A stretch of DNA of 64,000 bases, taken from NCBI GenBank assembly GCA_934572335.1, contig CAKTKU010000003.1:62001-126000 (forward strand). Reading direction: 5' to 3'. The notes below the pieces were generated by a model that did no database searches, had not been told where the DNA came from, and was given only the letters and a program-made list of their open reading frames with translations. The DNA comes from an uncultured Oscillospiraceae bacterium (GTDB lineage: Bacteria; Bacillota; Clostridia; Oscillospirales; Oscillospiraceae). Shown here one piece after another: positions 36,153 through 44,971 of this stretch; the stretch's first letter is position 1, and every line of letters starts with the position of its first letter. The translations under genes were made by a program, and so were the position numbers.

Positions 36153-37910
36153 TCAGTCAACGCGGCCGAACTGGCAGTCATTGTTGCCGGAGGTGGGGAT
36201 CCACATCTCGAGCATGTTGATGGGGTCGTTGTAGTCGGCGAGCCAGCCTTCGCGCGCGAAGTCAAAGTTGCCGGCCTTGCGCTCTTCGAGGAAGACGTTC
36301 CAGTCAACGGACTGGATGGTCATCTGGATGCCGAGAGCGGCGAAGTCCTGCTGCATGGACTCAGCGACTGCGACGTGGCCGGTGCCGTTGTTGGTGAGGT
36401 ACTCAACAACAATGGGGGTCTCGTCGGAGAGCATGCCGTCCTCGCCGAACTTGTAGCCGGCAGCCTTGAGCAGAGTGCGGGCTTCCTCAAGGGTGCCCTC
36501 GTAGTCATCGTTGATGGCGTAGGGATCGAAGTAGCCCTGATCGACGACCTCGGTCTTGAAGATACCGCCGTTGCCGTCAGCCATGCCGTAGGGAATAAAT
36601 GCGTTTGCGGGGAGCTGACCGCACTGTGCGACGTTCTCCACGATGTAGTCACGGTCAACAAGGATGTTGAATGCCTTGCGCATGCAGGCGGCCTGCTCGG
36701 GGGTCTTGTCGGCAAACAGCTCACTCTTGCAGTTGAACGCGGCATAGTAAGTGCCGAGGTTGTCAATGATGTGGAACTCGGGCGTGTCGATAAGAGAGGC
36801 GATCTCGTCGGTGGGGACGGTGTCGATCATGTCAACGTCGCCGGCGTTGTACGCGGCGAAGATAGCGGTGTCGTCAGCGGAGAGCATGAACTCAAGCTTC
36901 TCGACGGTGACGTTGTCAGCGCCGTACCAGTACGGGTTCTTCTCGTAGGTCATGGAGACGTCGTGGTCCCATGCGGTGCAGACGAACGGGCCATTGCTGA
37001 CAAAGCCGGCATCCTGGCACCATGCGCCGGGAGAGGTCTCCCAGTCAGCAGCGCCCTCGACGGCTGCCTGCTTCACGGGGAAGAAGGTGGGGAACGCCAT
37101 GAGGTCTTCAATGTAAGCGCAGGGGGCGCTGAGGGTGAAGGTGAGGGTGGTGGCGTCAGTCGCGGTGACGGCGAGATCATCGGGATAGCCCTCAAAGCCA
37201 GCGAAGAAGTACGCATAGTCGGCAGCGGTCTTGGTGGAGGCCGCGCGCTTCCATGAGTACTCAAAGTCCGCGGCGGTCAGGTCGCTGCCGTCGCTCCACT
37301 TCAGACCGTCGCGCAGGGTGACGGTGAAGGTGAGGCCGTCGTCAGAGACGGTGTAGCCGGTCGCGCAGGCGGGCTCGGTCACGCCGTCGGCGTTGTAGGT
37401 GTAAAGCCCGGAGAAGCTGGCGGCCGCGAGGCACGCGCCGTCAACGGAGCTGTTGAGCGCGGGGTCGAGGAACGCAGGTTCGGATGCGAGGTTGAGGCGG
37501 AACGTGTCAGAACCGTTGTTCATGGTGACGTTCTGGAAGAACTTCGTGCCGAACACGTTGGAGTACATGCCGTCAACATAGTCCTTGAGCATGTACAGGT
37601 CGTTGTAGTAGTAGAACGGCAGGATGCAGTAGTTGGACATGAGGATGTCCTCTGCCTGGTGCATCAGCTCGGTACGTTTTGCAAAGTCGGTTTCGGCCTT
37701 GATTTCATCGATGAGCTGAGTGTACTGATCCCAGTCGTTCAGCGGGTCGATGAACGCATCGCTGACGAGCTCGGACGCATCGGGAATCTCCTCGGCAGCA
37801 TCCGTCTGGGCTGCGGGAGCCTCGGTAGCTGCAGGGGCGGCGCTCTGTCCGCAGGCGCACAGTGCGAACACCATGACCAGCGCAAGAAGCAGTGCTAGTA
37901 GTTTTTTCAT
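36153..37910 (-). CDS. Oligopeptide ABC transporter binding lipoprotein, apparently circularly permuted
   Basis: SBP_bac_5 (OppA/DppA) family, 585 residues with lipobox LCAC (Cys about 20). Unusually, the segment right after the signal and linker (about 55-135: YTQLIDEIKAETDFAKRTEL, MHQAEDILM, LPFYYYNDLYMLKDYVDGMY) is what normally forms the C-terminus of OppA. It then runs into the normal mature N-terminus (FRLNLASEPAFLDPALNSSV, LRDGLKWSDGSDLTAADFEY). The chain stops at TSGNNDCQFGRVD, exactly where the displaced segment would continue in E. coli-type OppA. No copy of that segment remains at the 3-prime end. It is last in the opp operon, after oppF, with AAGGAGG before the ATG. Confidence 0.85.
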   Translation of the reverse strand: MKKLLALLLALVMVFALCACGQSAAPAATEAPAAQTDAAEEIPDASELVSDAFIDPLNDWDQYTQLIDEIKAETDFAKRTELMHQAEDILMSNYCILPFYYYNDLYMLKDYVDGMYSNVFGTKFFQNVTMNNGSDTFRLNLASEPAFLDPALNSSVDGACLAAASFSGLYTYNADGVTEPACATGYTVSDDGLTFTVTLRDGLKWSDGSDLTAADFEYSWKRAASTKTAADYAYFFAGFEGYPDDLAVTATDATTLTFTLSAPCAYIEDLMAFPTFFPVKQAAVEGAADWETSPGAWCQDAGFVSNGPFVCTAWDHDVSMTYEKNPYWYGADNVTVEKLEFMLSADDTAIFAAYNAGDVDMIDTVPTDEIASLIDTPEFHIIDNLGTYYAAFNCKSELFADKTPEQAACMRKAFNILVDRDYIVENVAQCGQLPANAFIPYGMADGNGGIFKTEVVDQGYFDPYAINDDYEGTLEEARTLLKAAGYKFGEDGMLSDETPIVVEYLTNNGTGHVAVAESMQQDFAALGIQMTIQSVDWNVFLEERKAGNFDFAREGWLADYNDPINMLEMWIPTSGNNDCQFGRVD

Positions 37911-37926
37911 GTTTTTCCTCCTTTTT

Positions 37927-38049
37927 ATACTTTATACCGATCCTCTTTCTTCGGGTATCGGTATCAAATCCCTCTCGCCCTTGCCCCTTGGCGCTCTCGC
38001 GCCGGGGACGCGGGTTTGAAAGAGATTTTACATATTGACGTGCCGCGCC
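37927..38049 (-). promoter_or_regulatory. Intercistronic hairpins between oppF and oppA
   Basis: Two stems are visible: ATACCGAT with ATCGGTAT (about 37926-37957), and GGCGC/GCGCC (about 37990-38004) within a longer imperfect stem. No T-run follows, so they are more likely mRNA-stability or partial attenuation elements that raise oppA expression over the rest of the operon. Confidence 0.45.
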
Positions 38050-39087
38050 TTATTTATTCAGGCACGCGACGAAGTGACCGCCGCCGCGGTCGGTGAGCGT
38101 GGGGCATTCCACCGCGCAGTGCTCGGTAGCATAGCGGCAGCGGGTGCGGAACGGGCAGCCGGTGGGCATATTCAGCGGACTGGGCACGTCGCCCGTCAGC
38201 ACGATGCGCTGGCGCGAGCGCGCAATCTCCGGGTCGGGGATCGGCACGGCGGAGAGCAGCGACTGCGTGTACGGGTGGACGGGGTGGTCGTTGAGCTCAT
38301 CCGCGTCCGCGATCTCCACGATGCGCCCCAGGTACATGACCGCGATGCGCTTGGAGATGTGGTGCACGACCAGCAGGTCGTGCGCGATGAAGAGATACGC
38401 CACGCCAAGCTTCTCCTGAAGCTCCTCAAACATATTGATGACCTGCGCCTGTATGGAGACATCCAGCGCCGAGACCGGCTCGTCACAGACGATGAACTTC
38501 GGGTCGACCGCGAGCGCGCGGGCAATGCCTATACGCTGGCGCTGACCGCCGGAAAACTCATGTGCATAGCGCGTGGCGTGCTCGGAGTTGAGCCCGACAA
38601 GCTCCATCAGGTCAAGTATCTTCTCGCGCCGCTCCTTACGGTTGGAGTAGAGCTTATGCACATCGAGCGGCTCGCCGATAATGTCCTCGACCGTCATGCG
38701 CGGGTCGAGCGAGGAGTACGGGTCCTGAAAGACCATCTGCATTTTGCGCCGGTAGGGCAGCATGTTGACATGTATCTTCTTGCCCATAACGGGCTTGCCG
38801 TTCTCGTCGAGCATGGGGCGGCCGTTCTGGTCGTACTTCTCGCCGCTGTCGAAGATCACGTCGCCGTCAAAGGTGATGCGCCCGGCAGTCGGGGTATAAA
38901 GCTGCAAAAGCGTGCGCCCGACGGTCGTCTTGCCGCAGCCGGACTCGCCCACAAGGCCGAGCGTCTCGCCCTGGCCGATGGTGAAGGAGACATCGTCAAC
39001 CGCCTTGAGCGGCAGAGTCCTGCCGAAGCCGGCGTTTATGGGGAAATACTGTTTGAGATGCTCAACGCGGAGCAGTTCATTGCTCAT
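38050..39087 (-). CDS. oppF: Oligopeptide ABC transporter ATPase OppF
   Basis: 345-residue ATPase of the Opp/Dpp type. It has Walker A GESGCGKTTVGR (about 43-54), signature EFSGGQRQRIGIARAL, Walker B FIVCDEPVSALDVSIQAQV and the switch His in FIAHDLLVV. The C-terminal oligo_HPY region carries the four-Cys-type pattern GCPFRTRCRYATEHCAVECP, which binds an iron-sulfur cluster in relatives. Its ATG overlaps the oppD stop, and GGGGGAGC precedes it. Confidence 0.94.
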   Translation of the reverse strand: MSNELLRVEHLKQYFPINAGFGRTLPLKAVDDVSFTIGQGETLGLVGESGCGKTTVGRTLLQLYTPTAGRITFDGDVIFDSGEKYDQNGRPMLDENGKPVMGKKIHVNMLPYRRKMQMVFQDPYSSLDPRMTVEDIIGEPLDVHKLYSNRKERREKILDLMELVGLNSEHATRYAHEFSGGQRQRIGIARALAVDPKFIVCDEPVSALDVSIQAQVINMFEELQEKLGVAYLFIAHDLLVVHHISKRIAVMYLGRIVEIADADELNDHPVHPYTQSLLSAVPIPDPEIARSRQRIVLTGDVPSPLNMPTGCPFRTRCRYATEHCAVECPTLTDRGGGHFVACLNK

Positions 39088-40082
39088 GCCTGTGCTCCCC
39101 CTTTCTCCAGCTCTTTTTTCACGTTCATCCAGCAGGATGCGTAGTGGTTGTCGTTTATGACCATCTCCTCGGGCTGCTGCTCAAGGCAGATCTTCATCGC
39201 CTCGTCGCAGCGCGAGCAGAACGCGCAGCCCGCGGGGAGGTTGAGTATATTGATGGGCGTGCCCGCGATGGGGATGAGCTTCTGCTTCATGTTGTTGACG
39301 TTCGGGATGGAGCGCAGAAGCCCCTTTGTATACTCGTGCCTCGAGTTGTAGAATATCTCGTCCGCCGTGCCGCGCTCACAGATGTGACCGCCGTACATGA
39401 CGATGATGTTGTCGCACATATCGGCGATAACGCCGAGATCGTGCGTCACGAGGATGACCGCCATGCCCATCTTCTTCTGAAGGTCGGCGATAAGCTCAAG
39501 TATCTGCGCCTGAATGGTCACGTCGAGCGCGGTGGTCGGCTCGTCGGCGATGAGTATATCCGGCTCACAGGCGAGAGCCATCGCGATCATGACGCGCTGG
39601 CGCATGCCGCCGGACAGCTCAAAGGGGTACTGCTTGATGCGCTTTGCCGGTTCGTTTATGCCGACAAGCTCCAGCATCTCGATGGCGCGCGCCTTGGCGG
39701 CGGCGCCGCGCTTGTCGGTGTGCAGCTCTATCGCCTCGCGCAGCTGACTGCCGACGGTGAAAACGGGGTTGAGGCTCGTCATGGGGTCCTGGAACACGAT
39801 GGAGCAGCACTTGCCGCGGAACGCGCTCATCTGGCGCTCTGTCCACTTTGTGATGTCGTCACCCTTATAGCGGATGCTGCCCTGCGTTATCCTGCCGGTG
39901 TCGGCAAGGATCTGCATAATGGAGTACGCCGTGACGCTCTTGCCGGAGCCGGACTCGCCCACTATGCCGAGCACTTCGCCGGGGTCGAGGTTGAACGACA
40001 CGCCGTTGACGGCGTGTACCTCGCCGGAGTCCGTGAAAAATGAGGTGTGCAGATCCTGCACGCTTAAAAGATGTTCACTCAT
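39084..40082 (-). CDS. oppD: Oligopeptide ABC transporter ATPase OppD
   Basis: 332 residues from the ATG at 40082, chosen because GAGGTGAT precedes it at good distance (a GTG nine bases upstream would overlap oppC by four bases). Walker A GESGSGKSVTAYSIMQ, signature ELSGGMRQRVMIAMAL, Walker B ILIADEPTTALDVTIQAQI and the C-terminal GCAFCSRCDEAMKICLEQQP Cys motif are present. It works as a heterodimer with OppF under OppBC. Confidence 0.94.
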   Translation of the reverse strand: MSEHLLSVQDLHTSFFTDSGEVHAVNGVSFNLDPGEVLGIVGESGSGKSVTAYSIMQILADTGRITQGSIRYKGDDITKWTERQMSAFRGKCCSIVFQDPMTSLNPVFTVGSQLREAIELHTDKRGAAAKARAIEMLELVGINEPAKRIKQYPFELSGGMRQRVMIAMALACEPDILIADEPTTALDVTIQAQILELIADLQKKMGMAVILVTHDLGVIADMCDNIIVMYGGHICERGTADEIFYNSRHEYTKGLLRSIPNVNNMKQKLIPIAGTPINILNLPAGCAFCSRCDEAMKICLEQQPEEMVINDNHYASCWMNVKKELEKGGAQA

Positions 40083-40087
40083 ACCTA

Positions 40088-41170
40088 TCACCTCTTCAGC
40101 TTCGGGTCAAAAGCGTCGCGCAGACCGTCGCCGAGCAGATTGAGGCTCAGCACGATCAGGCAGATCATCAGCGCCGGGAACACCAGCTTGTAGGGGTAGC
40201 TCTGCAGGCCCACGCGCGCGGCGTTGGCGAGCGAGCCCAGAGACGGCATGGGGGCGCGCACCCCGAGGCCGACAAAGCTCAGATAGCTCTCCGTAAAGAT
40301 GGCGGAGGGCACCTGCAGCGCCGTGGAAATGATGATCACGGACAGGCAGTTGGGCAGGATGTGCTTGCGGATGATGCGCGACGGGCTCGCGCCGATGGAG
40401 CGCGCGGCAAGGATATATTCATTCTCCTTGATGGAGAGTATCTGCCCGCGGATAAGGCGCGCCATGCCCACCCAGTAGAGCGCGCCGAACACGATGAATA
40501 TGGAGATCATGTTCGTGCCGAGCGAGGCGAGTATCCCGCTCGTGAGCTTGAGCCGCTGGTCGAGCACGACCGACAGCAATATAACGATGAGCATATCCGG
40601 CAGAGAATATATAACGTCGACTATGCGCATCATTATCAGGTCCGTCCTGCCGCCGACATAGCCGGAGATACTGCCGTACAAAAGCCCGATTATGAGAACG
40701 ATCACGCTTGCGAAGATGCCGACGAACAGCGACACGCGCGTGCCGTACACAACGCGGATGAAATAGTCGCGGCACTGCTCGTCCGTGCCGAAGATGTGCG
40801 GGAAGCGCTCCCCTCCGGCGTCGATGTATTTCTGCTCCGCCTCGCTGTATGTGAACGGGGCGAGGTTTTTCGCCCCCTTGTCGCGCTTGCCGTTGACGGA
40901 GAGTATCTCCTCATAGCCGTAGGGGACAACCAGCGGGGCGACGATGATGGTGATAAGAATGCACAGCAGTATTATCATGCTCATCACCGCGAGGGGGTTT
41001 TTCATGAGCTTTCGCATACCGTCCCTGAAGAAGGAACGGCTCTCGCTCATGACGTCCTGCTGGCGCTTTTCCTCGTCGCTGGCCTTCTCGAATTTTTTGA
41101 GGTCGATCTGTGCGCTGAGGATCTGCTTTTTGGGCATGCTGCCGGAATCGTAAGTGTTTATGTTGTCCAT
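40088..41170 (-). CDS. oppC: Oligopeptide ABC transporter permease OppC
   Basis: 360-residue permease with a cytoplasmic N-terminal extension (about 50 residues), six membrane segments and a large periplasmic-type loop after the first (about 75-140). The EAA loop reads AARSIGASPSRIIRKHILPN (about 253-272). AGGAGG lies ten bases before the ATG. It pairs with OppB to form the channel. Confidence 0.93.
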   Translation of the reverse strand: MDNINTYDSGSMPKKQILSAQIDLKKFEKASDEEKRQQDVMSESRSFFRDGMRKLMKNPLAVMSMIILLCILITIIVAPLVVPYGYEEILSVNGKRDKGAKNLAPFTYSEAEQKYIDAGGERFPHIFGTDEQCRDYFIRVVYGTRVSLFVGIFASVIVLIIGLLYGSISGYVGGRTDLIMMRIVDVIYSLPDMLIVILLSVVLDQRLKLTSGILASLGTNMISIFIVFGALYWVGMARLIRGQILSIKENEYILAARSIGASPSRIIRKHILPNCLSVIIISTALQVPSAIFTESYLSFVGLGVRAPMPSLGSLANAARVGLQSYPYKLVFPALMICLIVLSLNLLGDGLRDAFDPKLKR

Positions 41171-41185
41171 TCGCTTCCGACCTCC

Positions 41186-42109
41186 TCAGTCAAATTTTAT
41201 GCGCGGGTCAACGACCTTGTAGAGCAGGTCGCATATGAGATTCGCCACGACCATGAGCGTCGCGAGGAAGATGGTCGTCGCCATGATGAGCGTATAGTCG
41301 CGGTTGGTGATGGCGGCGACGAACTTGCTGCCGATGCCGCCGACGGTGAAAATGGTCTCGACGACCATGGAGCCGGTGATGATATAGGCGATCTGCGGAC
41401 CGGCGTAGGTGATGATGGGGATGAGGGAGTTGCGCAGCGCGTGCTTGAAGATGACCTTCCCGCGCGAAACACCCTTTGCTCTCGCCGTGCGTATGTAATC
41501 CTGGCTCAGCGCGTCGAGCATGCTTGTCTTTGCAAGGCGCGTTGTGTACGCCATCGGGTAGGCGGCAAGCGAGATGACGGGCAGCGTATAGTGTACCTCC
41601 GTCGCGCTCCACACAGGCACCCAGCCCAGCTTGATCGCGAACACCAGCAGCAGAAGCGTTGCCAGCACGAAGCTCGGCACGGCGGTGAAGAGCGTCGAGA
41701 AAAAGACGATGAGCCTGTCGGGCAGCTTGTTGCGCATGAGCGCCGCCATGGAGCCGAAGACCGTGCCGCAGATGAGCGCGATCGTTATCGCCATGAGACC
41801 GAGCTTGGCGGAGATTGGGAAGGACTCACCGATAATGGCGGTGATGTCACGCCCGTTTTTCAGCGACACGCCGAAATCCCCGTGCAGGAGATTGTTCATA
41901 TAGAGCAGGTACTGCTCAAAAAGCGGCTTATTGAGGTTATATCTCTCCTCCAAAGCCTTGATGGTCGCCGCGTCCAGCGCCTTTTCACGGTTGAACGGTC
42001 CGCCGGGGACCATATGCATCACGAAGAACGTGATGGCGCTGATGATGATGATCGTCAGCACCGCCAGCAGTATTCGCTTGATGATGTACGACAGCGTTTT
42101 TGAATTCAT
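41186..42109 (-). CDS. oppB: Oligopeptide ABC transporter permease OppB
   Basis: 307-residue permease, first gene of the operon. It opens YIIKRILLAVLTIIIISAIT and has six membrane segments and the EAA loop TARAKGVSRGKVIFKHALRN (about 202-221). It has the normal length. The promoter at 42258-42286 and a 140-base leader with two strong dyads lie upstream. Confidence 0.93.
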   Translation of the reverse strand: MNSKTLSYIIKRILLAVLTIIIISAITFFVMHMVPGGPFNREKALDAATIKALEERYNLNKPLFEQYLLYMNNLLHGDFGVSLKNGRDITAIIGESFPISAKLGLMAITIALICGTVFGSMAALMRNKLPDRLIVFFSTLFTAVPSFVLATLLLLVFAIKLGWVPVWSATEVHYTLPVISLAAYPMAYTTRLAKTSMLDALSQDYIRTARAKGVSRGKVIFKHALRNSLIPIITYAGPQIAYIITGSMVVETIFTVGGIGSKFVAAITNRDYTLIMATTIFLATLMVVANLICDLLYKVVDPRIKFD

Positions 42110-42257
42110 TTTTCCACATCCGCTCCCTTTCTGCCCTGACCGGTGTGAGCGCGCATCACCTTTCCTTTCGGAAAGGTGGCAAAGGGCGCCCTTTGCCAGT
42201 CAGTTATTCGGGCGGCGAGGTATAAACCACCCAATTTTATATTCGTTATAATAATTA
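42110..42257 (-). promoter_or_regulatory. opp operon leader with two dyads
   Basis: A perfect 20-base palindrome at 42178-42197 (half-site GGCAAAGGGC) directly follows a hairpin at 42157-42178 with 9-base arms CACCTTTCC/GGAAAGGTG. Both lie in the transcribed leader, between promoter and oppB. They could be a regulator site or an RNA element; neither matches a riboswitch class I know. Confidence 0.5.
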
Positions 42258-42286
42258 ATTATATAATATGCGCGAGCATTTTTCAA
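42258..42286 (-). promoter_or_regulatory. opp operon promoter
   Basis: TTGAAA (42281-42286) and TATAAT (42258-42263) on the minus strand with a 17-base spacer. Confidence 0.75.
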
Positions 42287-42326
42287 CTGTATTTTGCCCG
42301 CCGCCTGATAATATTCTCAAAATCAG

Positions 42327-42372
42327 CGAAAACGGCAGCAGGCCGCCCGATCCTCGGGTCTCCTGCTGCCGT
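42327..42372 (-). terminator. Terminator after the sugar-utilisation operon
   Basis: An 11-base stem, ACGGCAGCAGG (42332-42342) with CCTGCTGCCGT (42362-42372), and an inner CCGA/TCGG stem, followed on the minus strand by TTTTCGC. It ends the long leftward operon whose last gene is the N-acetyltransferase. Confidence 0.75.
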
Positions 42373-42394
42373 ATCATTGTATACGTCTATATGC

Positions 42395-43156
42395 TTATTT
42401 TTTCAGTCCGAAGCGCTCATACGCCCACGGCATCTCCGCGTCGGTCAGCTCCTTGACGCGCACCTCGCCGGAGTCAAACTCCTTATATATGTTCCCGTCG
42501 AGCGTTATGCGCCCGGAGGCGGTCTTGAGGGAGAACATCTCGGCGTTGATGAACGGGGACTTCGGGCTCTTCTCGCAGTAGATGCACAGCGCCTCGTAGT
42601 CCTGCGGCAGCTGCGGCTCGGTCGTGAATGAGTAGAACCTGCGCCACTCGCCGTGGTGCCTGTCCATCAGCACCCAGCCGAGATCGCCGTCCGTGTCGAA
42701 GCGGTAGCACTCGTCAAACTGCGCCTGCTCCACGCCCTCGATGAGCCGCACGGGATAGCGCGGGCAGACCTCGCCTATGCCGACGTCACAGCACCACACC
42801 CCGTCCAGCGCAACGACCTTCATCACGCGGTGGCGGCGCATGGGTATCTCCTTCTCTCCGCGCAGGTAGCGCGCGGCGTACTCCGTCACACCGTAGCCCA
42901 GCTCGCGCAGAAGCCACGCGAAAAGACCGTTCAGCTCAAAGCAGAAGCCGCCCTTGCCCTCCTCCACGATCTTTTTATAAAGGTCGTCCACATCCAGCGA
43001 CAGAGGTATGCCGCGGATAATGTCGAGGTTTTCGTAGGGGATATGCGTGCAGTGCGCAAATTGCAGCTCGCGCAGAAGCGCGGAGTCGGGGACGATCTGC
43101 TCCGGCAGCTCCAGCCCCATGCGTTCAAAATATTTCTTTACTTTTTCTCTTTCCAC
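42395..43156 (-). CDS. Arylamine N-acetyltransferase
   Basis: Acetyl-CoA-dependent NAT family, 253 residues. The Cys-His-Asp triad is visible: Cys72 in GKGGFCFELNGLFAWLL, His109 in MRRHRVMKVV and Asp124 in WCCDVGIGE. The start is taken as GTG at 43156, overlapping the upstream dehydrogenase by 19 bases; an internal ATG at 43120 would cut into the family N-terminus. It is an odd last member of a sugar operon; an N-acetylated or amino-sugar substrate is possible but not shown. Confidence 0.87.
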   Translation of the reverse strand: MEREKVKKYFERMGLELPEQIVPDSALLRELQFAHCTHIPYENLDIIRGIPLSLDVDDLYKKIVEEGKGGFCFELNGLFAWLLRELGYGVTEYAARYLRGEKEIPMRRHRVMKVVALDGVWCCDVGIGEVCPRYPVRLIEGVEQAQFDECYRFDTDGDLGWVLMDRHHGEWRRFYSFTTEPQLPQDYEALCIYCEKSPKSPFINAEMFSLKTASGRITLDGNIYKEFDSGEVRVKELTDAEMPWAYERFGLKK

Positions 43157-44130
43157 TTTGCGCTTATCTCCTCCAGAATTTCCATAACGGTCAAAAGCTG
43201 CCCGCGCGTGACATAGGGCGAGGGTATGTTATGCCGAGCACAGTCAAGGAAGTGCGTCAGCTCGTTATAATACCAGCCGCACGGCGGCACGTTCACGCCC
43301 GTGGAGATCATCACGGCGTCCGACGTGTCGTATACACGCGGCTCATGACCGAACTGGTACGCCGTGAGGCGCTCGCCGTCGTTGATCATCATGCCGTTTT
43401 CAAAATACACGCGCCAGCGCGCCGTCCACGGGATGGGCGCGTTGAACCACGCCGCCTCGCCCGCGACGCTGAGCCCGCCGAAGTCGTAGCATATTCTGAA
43501 CTGCTCCGGATAGCTCTTCCCCTCGCCGCGGCAGGACGAAAAAGTGAACCCGTCGGGCTTGCCGAAGAGGGAGACGATGATGTCAAGGTCGTGTATGTGC
43601 AGGTCGTAGGGCAGCAGCCCGGACTTTGCCTCGTCAAAAAGCCAGCCGCCGACCGCCCAGCTCGGGCAGGCGGAAAGGCGCTCAAAGCAGGCGTCCAGCG
43701 GCTTGCCGAACTCCCCGCTCTTTATCGCCTCGCGCAGGAAGCCGACCTCCTTCGTGAATTGCAACACCTGCGCAATGTAAAGCTGCACGCCGCGGCGCTC
43801 CGCCTCGTCGAGCATTTCCTTCGCGTCCTTCACCGAGAGCGCGATGGGCTTTTCGCAGATGGTGTTCTTGCCGAGGGCAAGGCTCTCCATAACGTTGTCA
43901 TGGTGCATATACGTGGGGGTGCATATGTCGACGACGTCAATGTCACAGGCGTTGACCATGTCGGTTATCGTCGGATAGCACGGCACGCCCCATTCCTTTG
44001 CCGCCGCCTCGGAGCGCGGGGAATGCCCCACGACGGCGGCGACGGTGCAGCCGTCGATCTGCTGCAGGTTCGCGTAGTGCACCTTGCCCATTCCGCCCGT
44101 TCCGACGAGACCTATGTTGAGATTTTTCAT
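43138..44130 (-). CDS. Gfo/Idh/MocA-family oxidoreductase (second of two)
   Basis: NAD(P)-dependent sugar or cyclitol dehydrogenase, 330 residues. Rossmann motif GTGGMGKVH at residues 10-18, and the catalytic-type CEKPIALSV near 92. The C-terminal half is the usual alpha/beta dimer domain. It lies 15 bases after a TIM-barrel isomerase gene and with its partner at 45937-46980 suggests oxidation steps on the imported sugar. Confidence 0.9.
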   Translation of the reverse strand: MKNLNIGLVGTGGMGKVHYANLQQIDGCTVAAVVGHSPRSEAAAKEWGVPCYPTITDMVNACDIDVVDICTPTYMHHDNVMESLALGKNTICEKPIALSVKDAKEMLDEAERRGVQLYIAQVLQFTKEVGFLREAIKSGEFGKPLDACFERLSACPSWAVGGWLFDEAKSGLLPYDLHIHDLDIIVSLFGKPDGFTFSSCRGEGKSYPEQFRICYDFGGLSVAGEAAWFNAPIPWTARWRVYFENGMMINDGERLTAYQFGHEPRVYDTSDAVMISTGVNVPPCGWYYNELTHFLDCARHNIPSPYVTRGQLLTVMEILEEISAKWKEKK

Positions 44131-44145
44131 ATTATCTTTTCCTTT

Positions 44146-44961
44146 TTACAGCTCGAAGCCCTGTGCGCGCAGATATGCCGCGGAATCGGCGACAGCCTCG
44201 TTGACCTCCGCGAGATCCTTCGCGCCCGCCTGAGTGAACTCTATCTCGATTGAGTACGGGCTCATATTGTGCGCGTCGTCCATAAGCTTGAAGAGCTTGG
44301 GGAACTCAACATAGCCCTTGCCGAGCGCGGGGAAGTTCCACTCCTTGTGCCCGCCCGCCTTGTCCTTGAGATGGACATAGCCGATCTTGTCGATGCAGGC
44401 GGCAAAGTCCTCCGGCACGTCCACATCGCCGTAGAAGATGGCGTTCGCGGTGTCGTAGTTGACGAGCACGCGCGGCGAGCCGACAAGCTCCACGATCTCT
44501 TTAAGAATGCGCCCGGTGCCGTGGTCGCCGTGCACCTCGAGCACGAGCTTCATGTCGTAGCGCTCAAGATACTCGGCAAAGCCCTTTATATGCTCCGCCA
44601 CGACGGAGTTGGGGGCGACTGCCTTGTCCTCAAGGTGCGCCTCGCCTATGGACGAGACGATATACTCACTGCCGAAAAAGTGCGCAAGGCGGATATTGTC
44701 CACAAAGTCGCGGATACGCGCGGTGTCCATGAGGTTTGTGTGCCCGCTCATGGCAAAGGGGATGAGCCCGTATTTATCCAGCATATCCTGCGCGCGCAGG
44801 AGACTGCGGAAGCTCTGGTCGGGGAAAACATGCTCCGTCCAGCCCTTCGTCGCGGTCAGCTCGATATACTTGAAGCCCGCCGCCTTTATCCCCGCGGCCG
44901 CCTCTTCGAGCGTATAGCCGTGGTAGCAGTTGGAGTTGACGGCAATAATGCGTTTTTCCAT
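44146..44961 (-). CDS. Sugar phosphate isomerase/epimerase (xylose-isomerase-like TIM barrel)
   Basis: 271 residues from the ATG at 44961, which has GAGGTGG six bases upstream; a GTG nine bases earlier is less likely. AP-endonuclease-2/IolE-like fold with KLVLEVHGDHGTGRI, VNYDTANAIFYGDV, KIGYVHLKDKAGG and YSIEIEF placing metal-binding Glu, Asp, His and Glu. It acts in the cytoplasm, probably on a keto-sugar or inosose made by one of the dehydrogenases. It follows the second isomerase gene by ten bases. Confidence 0.87.
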   Translation of the reverse strand: MEKRIIAVNSNCYHGYTLEEAAAGIKAAGFKYIELTATKGWTEHVFPDQSFRSLLRAQDMLDKYGLIPFAMSGHTNLMDTARIRDFVDNIRLAHFFGSEYIVSSIGEAHLEDKAVAPNSVVAEHIKGFAEYLERYDMKLVLEVHGDHGTGRILKEIVELVGSPRVLVNYDTANAIFYGDVDVPEDFAACIDKIGYVHLKDKAGGHKEWNFPALGKGYVEFPKLFKLMDDAHNMSPYSIEIEFTQAGAKDLAEVNEAVADSAAYLRAQGFEL

Positions 44962-44971
44962 TGTCCCCACC

